A stretch of DNA of 52,710 nucleotides, from positions 1 to 52,710 of the forward strand of contig CALXGN010000016.1 in NCBI GenBank assembly GCA_944387865.1, in the 5' to 3' direction. A model generated the notes under the pieces. It saw only the letters and a program-made list of their open reading frames with translations. It made no database searches and was not told the DNA's origin. A program made the position numbers and the translations under genes. Positions 15,185-24,751 of the stretch are shown here, in pieces; position 1 is the first letter of the stretch, and each line of letters starts with the position of its first letter. This DNA is from Scatomorpha stercorigallinarum (lineage in GTDB: Bacteria; Bacillota; Clostridia; Oscillospirales; Oscillospiraceae).

Positions 15185-16723
15185 ATGAAAAAGAGAAGCT
15201 TATTGGCCCTTGTGCTGGCCGCCGCGCTGTGCCTCATGTGCTTCAGCGGCTGCGGGTCTGAGGACCCCGCCAGCGGCGAAAAGGACGAGCTCCTGGTCGC
15301 GATCTCTGCCGAACCCGTCACGCTTGACCCCGCCGACCAGAACGACAGCGCCTCGAGCCTGGCCATCCGCCAGCTCTATGACCCGCTGCTCATCCAGGAC
15401 CAGGAGATGAACATCGGCCCCGGCCTCGCCGAGAGCTGGGAGTTCACCGACGACACGACCCTCGTGCTCAAGCTGAGGGAGGACGTGAAGTTCCACAACG
15501 GCGACCCGCTGACCTCCGCCGACGTCATTTATTCCCTTGAGCGCGCCCTGGAGAACCCGAAGGTCAGCTCCTTCATCGACTGCATAGACATCGAAAACTC
15601 CAGCGCCGTGGATGAATACACGGTCGAGCTCAAGACCTTCTACCCCTTCGTCCCGCTGCTGTCCAACCTGGCGCTGCCCTCCATCTGCATCGTCAGCAAG
15701 AACGCCACTGAAGAGGCCGGCGGCGACATCGGCACCGTTCCCTGCGGCACCGGGCCGTTCAAGCTCACCGAATGGGTCCACGGCGACCGCCTTGAGTTCG
15801 AGCGCAACGAGGACTACTGGGGCAGCAAGCCCGCGTTCAGCAAGATGACCTTCCGCGTCATCCCCGAGAACGCCAACCGAGCCATCGAGCTGGAGACCGG
15901 CGGCGTCGATATCGCCCTCTCCCTGGCCCCGAACGACGGCACCCGCCTGCAGGACAACCCCGACGTCAGAGTCATCGTTTACTCCAGCCTCTCCACCACC
16001 GGCATCCAGCTCAACACCTCGGCCGAGCCGTTCAACGATGTCCGCGTGCGCCAGGCGCTCAACTACGCCTGCGACTACCAGGCGATCGGCGAGACGGTCT
16101 ATGAGGGCTACGGCCAGCGCCAGTCCGCGCCCATGTCCACCGAGGTCTGGGGCGCCGACGAGGACCTGCCGCCCTACGACTACGACCCCGAGAAGGCCAA
16201 GCAGCTCCTGGCCGACGCCGGCTATCCCGACGGCCTGCCGGAGAAGATCATACTGGTGACCAATGACAACCGCCAGCGCATCGACATCTTCGAGATCATG
16301 CAGAACCAGCTCGCCCAGATCGGCATAGAGTCAGAGATCGCCGTCCGCGACATGGCCACTCTGGCCTCCTTCGTGCCCGGCGATTACGAGGTGTTCATGG
16401 CCGGCTGGGGCACCACCACCGGCGACCCCGACTACGGCCTGTATCAGACCTTCAACTCCGAGTCCGGCACCGCCAACTCCGCCCGCATCCAGTACTACAA
16501 CCAGGATGTCATCGACCTGCTCGAAGCCGGCCGCGCCGAGACCGACGATGCCAAGCGCCTGGAGATATACACCGAGGCCCAGGAGATCATCTGGGACGAG
16601 TGCCCCTGGATCTGGCTCTGGCAGACCGACACCATTGACGGCACCGCCTCTTACGTCCAGGGCTATGTGCCCCATCCGTCCGGCTACTTCCAGGATTTCA
16701 CCAGCGTCACCTTCAGCGAGTGA
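15185..16723 (+). CDS. Peptide-type ABC transporter substrate-binding lipoprotein
   Basis: The 512-residue extracytoplasmic binding protein belongs to family 5 (DppA/OppA). A lipoprotein signal peptide ends in FSGC, so Cys23 would be lipidated after cleavage. The family motif LAESWEFTDDTTLVLKLRE and the FHNGDPLTSADVIYSLER segment are clear. It captures the ligand for the two permeases encoded at the other end of the operon. A strong terminator follows 38 bases after the stop, marking the end of the unit. It is the only binding protein in the window. Confidence 0.93.
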   Translation: MKKRSLLALVLAAALCLMCFSGCGSEDPASGEKDELLVAISAEPVTLDPADQNDSASSLAIRQLYDPLLIQDQEMNIGPGLAESWEFTDDTTLVLKLREDVKFHNGDPLTSADVIYSLERALENPKVSSFIDCIDIENSSAVDEYTVELKTFYPFVPLLSNLALPSICIVSKNATEEAGGDIGTVPCGTGPFKLTEWVHGDRLEFERNEDYWGSKPAFSKMTFRVIPENANRAIELETGGVDIALSLAPNDGTRLQDNPDVRVIVYSSLSTTGIQLNTSAEPFNDVRVRQALNYACDYQAIGETVYEGYGQRQSAPMSTEVWGADEDLPPYDYDPEKAKQLLADAGYPDGLPEKIILVTNDNRQRIDIFEIMQNQLAQIGIESEIAVRDMATLASFVPGDYEVFMAGWGTTTGDPDYGLYQTFNSESGTANSARIQYYNQDVIDLLEAGRAETDDAKRLEIYTEAQEIIWDECPWIWLWQTDTIDGTASYVQGYVPHPSGYFQDFTSVTFSE

Positions 16724-16761
16724 TGCCAGCAGGTACGGAAAACTGCGAATAAAATAGCCAG

Positions 16762-16796
16762 GCCCTCCCGCTTCCTGAGAAACGGGAGGGCTTTTT
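16762..16796 (+). terminator. Rho-independent terminator of the transporter operon
   Basis: A 9-bp perfect stem (GCCCTCCCG and its complement, 16762-16770 with 16783-16791) is followed by TTTTT. Confidence 0.92.
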
Positions 16797-16842
16797 GCGC
16801 GCTGATGGACGCCGTATTCGCACTCTGTGAAAGCGTTGCCGC

Positions 16843-16968
16843 ATGACGCTGGGCGATAAGGCGCCGAAAACATTTGGGACGTTCCGACGGCACAAGTTGG
16901 CGGTGGATGAGGAATACCGCCGCTGGGAGCTTTCGTGGAAATGGCGGCAGCTACGCCGGATATTATGA
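16843..16968 (+). pseudogene. Small phage-like ORF remnant
   Basis: The 41-residue ORF is rich in Arg and Trp (EYRRWELSWKWRQLRR). It has no RBS and no recognised domain. It sits directly before an obvious phage remnant and may be the tail of a neighbouring structural gene. Positions 16800-16842 hold nothing else. Confidence 0.3.
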
Positions 16969-17014
16969 CAGGAGGCGCTTTAGACATGGAATTCACGACC
17001 GGGGGGGGGAAGTG

Positions 17015-17529
17015 ATGGCGATCGCTTACTACGGCGCTCCTCTTCCCCGACCAGATAGGCCGCCGGGGGCTACCTGATCTGCGGCCCCGTGCCCATTGCG
17101 CGCACGGGGCCGCAGGAGCACTGTGCCCGCGAGTTCGGCCTGGACGGCGACCCGCTCGCCGGGCTGGGCTATGGCGAGACGGAGGAAACAGACGGGGAGG
17201 CAACGGAGCGCCCTTTTGACACAGCCGCGCAGGACGCGGCGGTGATGGACTATTCGCCCGGCCAGCCCAGAGACAAAAACGGGCGCTGGACAAGCGGCGG
17301 CGCCGGGGGTAAAATAGGCAAAACAAAGTATGCGCCGTCTCCGAGGGCCAACAAGCGGGGAAAGACTGTTTCTGCAAAAACTTACGGCATCCTTCGCGGA
17401 GAGTTTAACACGAAGTATGCGGGTGCGGGAAAAGGGATGACAGGCAAAGTAAGCTATCGTGGCCGCGGATATCTCCTGGAGGCTGATGGGGACGGAAGCG
17501 TGATCGTACTATCTTCTTGGAAAGAGTGA
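17015..17529 (+). pseudogene. Frameshifted phage DUF2213-type protein fused to a toxin-like tail
   Basis: The start (MAIAYYGAPL, then PDQIGRR, then GYLICGPVPIARTGPQE) reads in three successive frames, so at least two single-base shifts break the gene. A run of nine G lies just upstream. The pieces resemble the N-terminus of phage DUF2213 proteins. After LGLDGDP-like sequence most of the body is missing. The C-terminal part begins with SPGQPRDKNGRWTSGG, a linker typical of phage head proteins that carry exchangeable toxin domains. About 70 basic residues follow, ending in VIVLSSWKE. The tail may be a small nuclease-type toxin. This identification is tentative. Confidence 0.5.
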
Positions 17530-17536
17530 AAGAAAA

Positions 17537-17779
17537 GTGGGCTCACAAGTAGAACAACTCACAGCGATTTTGTCGCCGCTCATTTCAAAAAAAGAGACGC
17601 GAATTGAATCTTTTTTGGAAGAGGATTTGGAATGGTATGTTACCGCCGTACATGCCTTTCACGTCGAGGATAAGGTGATTCAATATGTGCGAAGCCACCC
17701 AAACGCCTCCGCGCAAGAGCTTTACCGGCTGATACCGGAAGGCTCCCCCGACGGTGAAGAAGATGACGAGGAGGACTGA
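17537..17779 (+). CDS. Possible immunity protein for the toxin-like tail
   Basis: The 80-residue, strongly acidic protein starts with GTG seven bases after the toxin-like ORF and ends GEEDDEED. Small acidic proteins encoded immediately after a basic effector domain are often its immunity partner. I recognise no family. The GTG start has a weak upstream purine stretch (GAAAGAAAA), which also overlaps the previous stop region, consistent with coupled translation. The role is inferred from position and charge only. Confidence 0.42.
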   Translation: MGSQVEQLTAILSPLISKKETRIESFLEEDLEWYVTAVHAFHVEDKVIQYVRSHPNASAQELYRLIPEGSPDGEEDDEED

Positions 17780-17781
17780 GC

Positions 17782-17865
17782 ATGGCAAAAAATGACTACT
17801 TTGTCCTGATGAAACGGGCCGCGAAGGTTTTGACGTCACTCAAAGAGGTTGTACCCGGCCTTTGA
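17782..17865 (+). pseudogene. YjcQ-like phage protein, N-terminal fragment
   Basis: The ORF has 27 residues starting MAKNDYFVLM, which resembles the opening of YjcQ-type phage/clostridial proteins (about 100 residues). It then diverges and stops at PGL. It follows the acidic gene by two bases. This is probably another decayed prophage gene. Confidence 0.35.
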
Positions 17866-17890
17866 GCCATACAATAACTGAAAATTTATA

Positions 17891-17926
17891 AAAGAGCGAA
17901 AGCCGCCGTGCTTATCGCTCTTTTTT
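17891..17926 (+). terminator. Terminator after the phage remnant
   Basis: AAAGAGCG (17891-17898) pairs with CGCTCTTT (17916-17923), followed by more T residues to 17926. Confidence 0.8.
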
Positions 17927-17950
17927 ATGCCCTGAAAGGAGAGATATATC

Positions 17951-18127
17951 ATGAAGAACATCCGCATAGACCGCATCGGCGAGTATGAGCGCAGGTTAGA
18001 GGTCGAATTCGACGGAGATGACGCGTCGCAGTTCCGCAGAGCGGCCGGGCTTGTATTCGAGGCAGGAGATATCACACACATTTCTATCCACGTGCCCCGT
18101 GAGGGGCACGACCCGTCCTGTGGGTAG
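17951..18127 (+). pseudogene. Short ORF running into the CRISPR array
   Basis: The ATG at 17951 follows AAAGGAGAG. The first 43 residues (MKNIRIDRIGEYERRLEVEF and on to EAGDIT) look like genuine protein. The frame then enters the terminal CRISPR repeat at 18080 and stops in the first spacer. The gene was therefore truncated where the old end of the array now lies. I do not recognise the family. Codon use and a good RBS suggest a once-real small phage gene. Confidence 0.45.
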
Positions 18128-21100
18128 GTGGAAGCACCGCTGTTCGATTTCTATCCACGTGCCCCGTGAGGGGCACGACTGCGTATGTGGGTGCGCGGAT
18201 TGGCGAGCATGGCATTTCTATCCACGTGCCCCGTGAGGGGCACGACTTTTCGTCGAATGGTTAATGGGGCCGGGTGGTTTTGGGAATTTCTATCCACGTG
18301 CCCCGTGAGGGGCACGACGATGGTCTCGGCCAGCGAAAGGGTCATAGGCTCGATTTCTATCCACGTGCCCCGTGAGGGGCACGACCTGTCGCGCAGCATC
18401 GGAGCGATGCGAGTGCGAGAATTTCTATCCACGTGCCCCGTGAGGGGCACGACCGCTGATGCGCTGCCGTCCGCACGTCCGAGCATAATTTCTATCCACG
18501 TGCCCCGTGAGGGGCACGACCGGGTGCAGGCCAAGCTCGCCGCAGAGAGGCGCTATTTCTATCCACGTGCCCCGTGAGGGGCACGACGGAGGTGTCTTCG
18601 CTGTCCGTTTCCTTTTTCGTATTTCTATCCACGTGCCCCGTGAGGGGCACGACTGCGACAGCATCGAGGTGGGCACCGAAGCAGACGAATTTCTATCCAC
18701 GTGCCCCGTGAGGGGCACGACCCGAGAGGAGTGGATGTGTGTCCAGACCATGATATTTCTATCCACGTGCCCCGTGAGGGGCACGACGAAACGGTGCCGG
18801 AGGCGGAGCCCTTTGACTTCGTATTTCTATCCACGTGCCCCGTGAGGGGCACGACCCGAGAGGAGTGGATGTGTGTCCAGACCATGATATTTCTATCCAC
18901 GTGCCCCGTGAGGGGCACGACGAAACGGTGCCGGAGGCGGAGCCCTTTGACTTCGTATTTCTATCCACGTGCCCCGTGAGGGGCACGACTACCGCGCTCG
19001 CTCTCGGGGCTGGGGATAGAGGAATTTCTATCCACGTGCCCCGTGAGGGGCACGACCGGTGCAGGTCGAGCGATATGTTTGTTACCGTCTCATTTCTATC
19101 CACGTGCCCCGTGAGGGGCACGACTTAGTGGGAATGTGTTTGACCTTACCATTACGGCATTTCTATCCACGTGCCCCGTGAGGGGCACGACCGTCTATCA
19201 CGCCCCAGCGGTCTTTACTTTTGGTATTTCTATCCACGTGCCCCGTGAGGGGCACGACTGGGCGCGAACATCGACACCAAGCGCGATGTGATCAATTTCT
19301 ATCCACGTGCCCCGTGAGGGGCACGACGGGCGGGCACGATATCGTAATCACAGCGGAAAAGGAATTTCTATCCACGTGCCCCGTGAGGGGCACGACCGTC
19401 CTTTTTCCTTTCGTTTCTCTTCTTGGAAGTATTTCTATCCACGTGCCCCGTGAGGGGCACGACTGTTTCCATGAGAACTGTATTGCAATTTTAGATATTT
19501 CTATCCACGTGCCCCGTGAGGGGCACGACACGCCAAGAGTGAGTTGTTGGAAACTACAATGAACATTTCTATCCACGTGCCCCGTGAGGGGCACGACCCG
19601 AAAAGCATGAGACGACGCACGGTGCAACCAAAAATTTCTATCCACGTGCCCCGTGAGGGGCACGACGGTAGCGCCGCCACCAGTCGGGGAAACACAGTCA
19701 TCATTTCTATCCACGTGCCCCGTGAGGGGCACGACCATTGCTTGATAAGGTGTTGCCAGTCGCGGCGGAATTTCTATCCACGTGCCCCGTGAGGGGCACG
19801 ACACTCTTACCGTTACGTTTCTCGCCTACCAAAAGAATTTCTATCCACGTGCCCCGTGAGGGGCACGACCGCAAGCGACCGCAAGCGAACGCAAGCGAAC
19901 GCTATCATTTCTATCCACGTGCCCCGTGAGGGGCACGACGCGCCTCCTGCGGGACGGCGCGTCCTTGGTTGTATTTCTATCCACGTGCCCCGTGAGGGGC
20001 ACGACCATATGCACGGCTTTCTATCCGCTACAGTGCCCGGAATTTCTATCCACGTGCCCCGTGAGGGGCACGACTGGGATAGTGAGATGTTCCGCCGCTC
20101 AACAAACATTTCTATCCACGTGCCCCGTGAGGGGCACGACATGTTGGCGTAGTCCTCGCGCCGCTTATAGCTTATTTCTATCCACGTGCCCCGTGAGGGG
20201 CACGACGAGCAGGAGGTAGTGCAGGAGTGGACTTAACTGCTATTTCTATCCACGTGCCCCGTGAGGGGCACGACCGCCAACTGCTGTAATCGGGTCTCCG
20301 GCATTTCCAAATTTCTATCCACGTGCCCCGTGAGGGGCACGACCAGATTCAGATAATCCATCGCGAGAACAACGGCATTTCTATCCACGTGCCCCGTGAG
20401 GGGCACGACCGCCTGTCGCAGTACACCGCCGCCGGGTGGTATTTATTATTTCTATCCACGTGCCCCGTGAGGGGCACGACGGCCACAGCCTCTTCGGTAA
20501 CACCCACTACCACATTTCTATCCACGTGCCCCGTGAGGGGCACGACGCGCTTTGTGCGGCCGCGGATACTCCGGCGGGATATTTCTATCCACGTGCCCCG
20601 TGAGGGGCACGACCCGCCGGAGGAGGGCCTCGATGAACGTGTCATACTCATTTCTATCCACGTGCCCCGTGAGGGGCACGACAAAGACCCGGCCTGGGCA
20701 AAAAAGAAGGGCTGGCAATTTCTATCCACGTGCCCCGTGAGGGGCACGACCGGCGCGGGGAAGTTTTTTATTTGACTTATAATAGTTTCTATCCACGTGC
20801 CCCGTGAGGGGCACGACTTGGCCATGCCGAACATACCGAAAATGAGATTAATCCAATTTCTATCCACGTGCCCCGTGAGGGGCACGACTAACGCCGACGG
20901 CTCGTCCAGACAGGACATCCTTATTTCTATCCACGTGCCCCGTGAGGGGCACGACCATTCTCCAGCGCTTTCAGCCCCTCCGGATTCTTGAATTTCTATC
21001 CACGTGCCCCGTGAGGGGCACGACTCTTCAGCCAAGGGGGTGCCCAATGATGGAAGATATTTCTATCCACGTGCCCCGTGAGGGGCACGACTTCGCCCTC

Positions 21101-23260
21101 TCCGGAATGCGGGAGCTGATGGCGCATTTCTATCCACGTGCCCCGTGAGGGGCACGACGGCCCGCCGTGTTTCGTGTCGTGGCCGAAAGAAATATTTCTA
21201 TCCACGTGCCCCGTGAGGGGCACGACAGGGCCGTTTTGCAAATAGAATAGACCTGTAAGAATTTCTATCCACGTGCCCCGTGAGGGGCACGACAACGATG
21301 ATTGAAAAATGCGGTAAATGCCCGCACAATTTCTATCCACGTGCCCCGTGAGGGGCACGACCCAAAGCCTTTGTACATATAGCCTCCATCAGCTCAACAT
21401 TTCTATCCACGTGCCCCGTGAGGGGCACGACCTCAAGGTACAGATATAACATTCCTTCAAGATGCATTTCTATCCACGTGCCCCGTGAGGGGCACGACGT
21501 GCAGCCCTGAAGGAGTTCAACGAGCGAGATCTATTTCTATCCACGTGCCCCGTGAGGGGCACGACAAAGACCATGTCCTGTTTAAGGATAATTCTGTTAT
21601 ATTTCTATCCACGTGCCCCGTGAGGGGCACGACGAGAGCAACCGCGTTGACAGCATACAGGATTTTGTATTTCTATCCACGTGCCCCGTGAGGGGCACGA
21701 CCGTGTTCATCGACTGTAGCAAGCGCGGAACAAACATTTCTATCCACGTGCCCCGTGAGGGGCACGACAATCGCTTCTCGTGCTTCTTCTGCGCAATCAG
21801 TGATTTCTATCCACGTGCCCCGTGAGGGGCACGACGTTGGACAGTTACGAGTATACGATTTCCGTAAGATATTTCTATCCACGTGCCCCGTGAGGGGCAC
21901 GACCCAGGAACTTGGAGGGAGCCCAACCGTGGTTATTATTTCTATCCACGTGCCCCGTGAGGGGCACGACCCATCGGCTCACTCCTTCGTCACCTGCCCA
22001 TGATATTTCTATCCACGTGCCCCGTGAGGGGCACGACTATGCGCGTCATCGGCACACGCATCATCCAGGACATTTCTATCCACGTGCCCCGTGAGGGGCA
22101 CGACCCCACAGGGAGAGGAAGGAGAACGTGCAATGAACATATTTCTATCCACGTGCCCCGTGAGGGGCACGACTGGCCAGCGAGGGACAGATAACCGCCG
22201 ACGTGGTATTTCTATCCACGTGCCCCGTGAGGGGCACGACCAGCTCGGGAGCTGACAGGAGGTAATTCCATGAGTATTTCTATCCACGTGCCCCGTGAGG
22301 GGCACGACCTGACTGCCGAGGCCAAAGCGATACGCGAGGAGGAATTTCTATCCACGTGCCCCGTGAGGGGCACGACGGCGCTGAGCCCGGAGGAGAACGA
22401 CCGGCTCGTCATTTCTATCCACGTGCCCCGTGAGGGGCACGACGAGAGATTGGAGGCAACGACATGAGCATGACGCGTATTTCTATCCACGTGCCCCGTG
22501 AGGGGCACGACGCTATTTTGAAATACTTAGGGTCGCGCTCGATCCCGAATTTCTATCCACGTGCCCCGTGAGGGGCACGACAGGACGATACAGATGTGGC
22601 GGGTGCGCATGGGCTACATTTCTATCCACGTGCCCCGTGAGGGGCACGACAAGAAGGGCCTCCTCGCCGTGTTCGGTAAGGCGGCATTTCTATCCACGTG
22701 CCCCGTGAGGGGCACGACAACCACAGACGCAACCTACAACCGAAGATTTAAAATTTCTATCCACGTGCCCCGTGAGGGGCACGACCATTCCAGGCTAACC
22801 TCACCACGCAGGAGGTCAAATTTCTATCCACGTGCCCCGTGAGGGGCACGACACTGTGCATCGCCTCGTGGCGCTCGCGTTTGTAGCATTTCTATCCACG
22901 TGCCCCGTGAGGGGCACGACGGAGCCGTTACATAATAATCACCGCCACTAGTGTATTTCTATCCACGTGCCCCGTGAGGGGCACGACTAACGAAAATGTA
23001 ACGACAGATATAGAGAAGATATTTCTATCCACGTGCCCCGTGAGGGGCACGACCGGCATCAGGATCTATGCAGACTAAGGGGGTTAACATTTCTATCCAC
23101 GTGCCCCGTGAGGGGCACGACATGAGCTTGAGCGTGATTTCCGCCGCCGCCCAGCCTATTTCTATCCACGTGCCCCGTGAGGGGCACGACACCTCCCCTG
23201 TAATTTATATTATACACACTTTTACACATTTCTATCCACGTGCCCCGTGAGGGGCACGAC
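18080..23260 (-). CRISPR. Type I-C CRISPR array, 77 repeats and 76 spacers
   Basis: I counted 77 repeats of 33 bp separated by spacers of 33-39 bp. Read on the minus strand, the repeat starts GTCGTGCCCC, folds by GTGCCCC/GGGGCAC around TCAC, and ends GTGGATAGAAAT, the form expected for type I-C, where Cas5c cuts to leave an 11-nt 5' handle. Transcription is therefore leftward from the leader at 23261. The repeats are essentially identical; the copy at 20785-20817 differs at its last transcribed base (C instead of T). A spacer pair is duplicated at 18722-18989. The perfect repeats up to the old (left) end suggest a well-maintained array. Confidence 0.98.
18722..18989 (-). repeat. Duplicated two-spacer unit in the array
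   Basis: The 134 bp at 18722-18855 (spacer, repeat, spacer, repeat) recur exactly at 18856-18989. The two spacers start CCGAGAGGAGTGG and GAAACGGTGCCGG on the plus strand. Unequal recombination between repeats is the likely cause, so the array has 74 distinct spacers. Confidence 0.96.
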
Positions 23261-23421
23261 AGCAAAAACGCCTAAAATTTGCAGGCGGTTTTGCAGCATA
23301 ATGGCCATGATTTAACAACACTTGATCGCGCGACTGCATGTCATGGGGCCTGAGCAGGTTGAAAACGGCCGTTTTTCCGGTGCGAAGCTCCCGGGCAGCA
23401 GATGAACGCTTACGCTTCGCA
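23261..23421 (-). promoter_or_regulatory. CRISPR leader
   Basis: These 161 bases separate the cas2 stop from the youngest repeat. They contain an imperfect inverted repeat next to the array (AAAACCGCC and GGCGTTTTT on the minus strand), a perfect palindrome AAAACGGCCGTTTT at 23362-23375, and a TGCGAAG/CTTCGCA pair just after cas2. No strong consensus promoter is visible. New spacers would be added at this end. Confidence 0.8.
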
Positions 23422-23712
23422 CTAAACCAGCAGAATATCGTCCTGCGACCATTGCGGTGTGCGCCCTACGTGCTCGACCTTGCTTCTATAGTTGTTGCCC
23501 AGCTGATAAAAGCGAAGACTGTCGTGGGCCGGGTCGATGAGCGCGGAGAGCCGGGCTTTGAACACTGCGTACTGCGCCGCATCAAGAAGGCACTCAAAGA
23601 CCGAGTTCTGCACGCGCTGGCCATAGTCGACGCAGGCTTTTGCCACTTTTCTCAGCCGCCGGCGGCCGGCGGCGCTTTCGGTGTTCACATCGTATGTCAC
23701 CAATACCAGCAT
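23422..23712 (-). CDS. cas2: CRISPR-associated endonuclease Cas2
   Basis: The 96-residue ferredoxin-like protein begins MLVLVTYDVNTES, with the conserved Asp after the first strand, and has the RVQNSVFEC block typical of I-C Cas2. It forms the dimeric centre of the Cas1-Cas2 integrase. The start at 23712 is chosen because the protein then begins exactly at the family N-terminus; the longer frame to 23793 overlaps cas1. It is the last gene of the cas operon, seven bases after cas1. Confidence 0.96.
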   Translation of the reverse strand: MLVLVTYDVNTESAAGRRRLRKVAKACVDYGQRVQNSVFECLLDAAQYAVFKARLSALIDPAHDSLRFYQLGNNYRSKVEHVGRTPQWSQDDILLV

Positions 23713-23719
23713 AAGCGCC

Positions 23720-24751
23720 TCACTTCCAGAAAAACGGCGGATAGCGCTCGAGGTCCCCGCGCAGGGTCCTTGCCAAAAGCAGCGCCTGTACATATGGAAC
23801 GAGGCCCCAGGGCAGCTTTTCGCCGAGGAACGGATGCGTTATGGCCTCCTGACGCCGCTTCTGCCAGGCGCTCAGGAACGCCCGCCGCCCTTCATCGGTG
23901 AGGAATACGGCGCCGCTCTCCTGCCGGTGGCAGTGCTCGCCGGTGAGGATCCGCTGATTCACGCAAGAGAGCACGAAGCGGTCCGCATAGACGCAACGCA
24001 GTTCCTCCATGAGATCGAGCGCGAGGCTGGTCCTCCCGGGCCGTGGACGGTGCAGGAAGCCGACGTATGGATCAAGCCCGACGCCCTCCAGCGCGGCTGC
24101 GCAGTCGCGCGCCAGCAGGGAATAGGCGAAGCTCAGCAGGGCGTTTATCGGGTCCAGAGGAGGCCGGCGGCTGCGGCCGGAGAAAGCGAAGGCCTCGCGC
24201 TGCTGCAGTATCAGGCTGTCAAAGCCGGAGAAGTAGGCCTGTGCCGCCTCGCCTTCTATGCCAAGCAGCTCGCCTGGCGTCTCGCAGGACTCTGCGTTGG
24301 CGAGAGCGGCGGCGAGTTGAGATGAAAGGCTCTTGAGCCGCTCGACCGGGACGCGCATGGGGTGGTCCCGCGTGGCGCGCTCGAGCACCCAGCGGGCATT
24401 GTATATCTTGCCGAGAATGAAACCTTTTGCCAGCCGGACGCTCTCATACGGAGAATCAGAGGCGCGGTACTGCGCCTGGCGCAGCAGTACGTTGCCGCGC
24501 TCTTCGCCGGTGGTCCGCGCAAGGAAGCGGCCGCGCTGGGTGAAGAACACAAGGTCTACGCCGCGCCTGGCACACGCGCCCATGAGCGCCGGGGACGCCC
24601 CGGCATAGGCGAAGGTGAGTATCCCCTCGAGCGTGTGAAGGGGGAAGCGCGCGGTCTCTGTTTTGCCGCGCTCGACGACGACATTTTCCCCGTCCAGGCT
24701 GAGATAGCTGTCCTCGCTCAGGACAAACAGTGTGTTGAGCAGCTTCCTCAT
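23720..24751 (-). CDS. cas1: CRISPR-associated integrase Cas1 (I-C)
   Basis: The 343-residue protein inserts new spacers next to the leader. The metal-binding residues are visible as E166 in GIEGEAA, His in GFLHRPRPGR (about 234) and acidic residues in LALDLMEELR. The full length equals that of other I-C Cas1 proteins. Its ATG overlaps the cas4 stop by one base (TAATG), so the two are translationally coupled. Confidence 0.97.
   Translation of the reverse strand: MRKLLNTLFVLSEDSYLSLDGENVVVERGKTETARFPLHTLEGILTFAYAGASPALMGACARRGVDLVFFTQRGRFLARTTGEERGNVLLRQAQYRASDSPYESVRLAKGFILGKIYNARWVLERATRDHPMRVPVERLKSLSSQLAAALANAESCETPGELLGIEGEAAQAYFSGFDSLILQQREAFAFSGRSRRPPLDPINALLSFAYSLLARDCAAALEGVGLDPYVGFLHRPRPGRTSLALDLMEELRCVYADRFVLSCVNQRILTGEHCHRQESGAVFLTDEGRRAFLSAWQKRRQEAITHPFLGEKLPWGLVPYVQALLLARTLRGDLERYPPFFWK

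Noticed and set aside
16996..17014. Phase variation through the run of nine G before the phage remnant
   Set aside because: The gene is broken by additional shifts downstream and lacks most of its body, so slippage here would not restore a product. The run may also be a sequencing error.
18080..23260. Dozens of open frames of 60-230 codons across the array on both strands, with recurring motifs such as STCPVRGTT, SIHVPREGHD and SCPSRGTW
   Set aside because: They are translations of the 33-bp repeat in its different frames. They have no ribosome binding sites, and the region is a CRISPR array.
23338..23421. A plus-strand gene over the leader and cas2 (open frame 23338-23901)
   Set aside because: It overlaps cas2 and cas1 in the opposite direction and has no recognisable domain or RBS.
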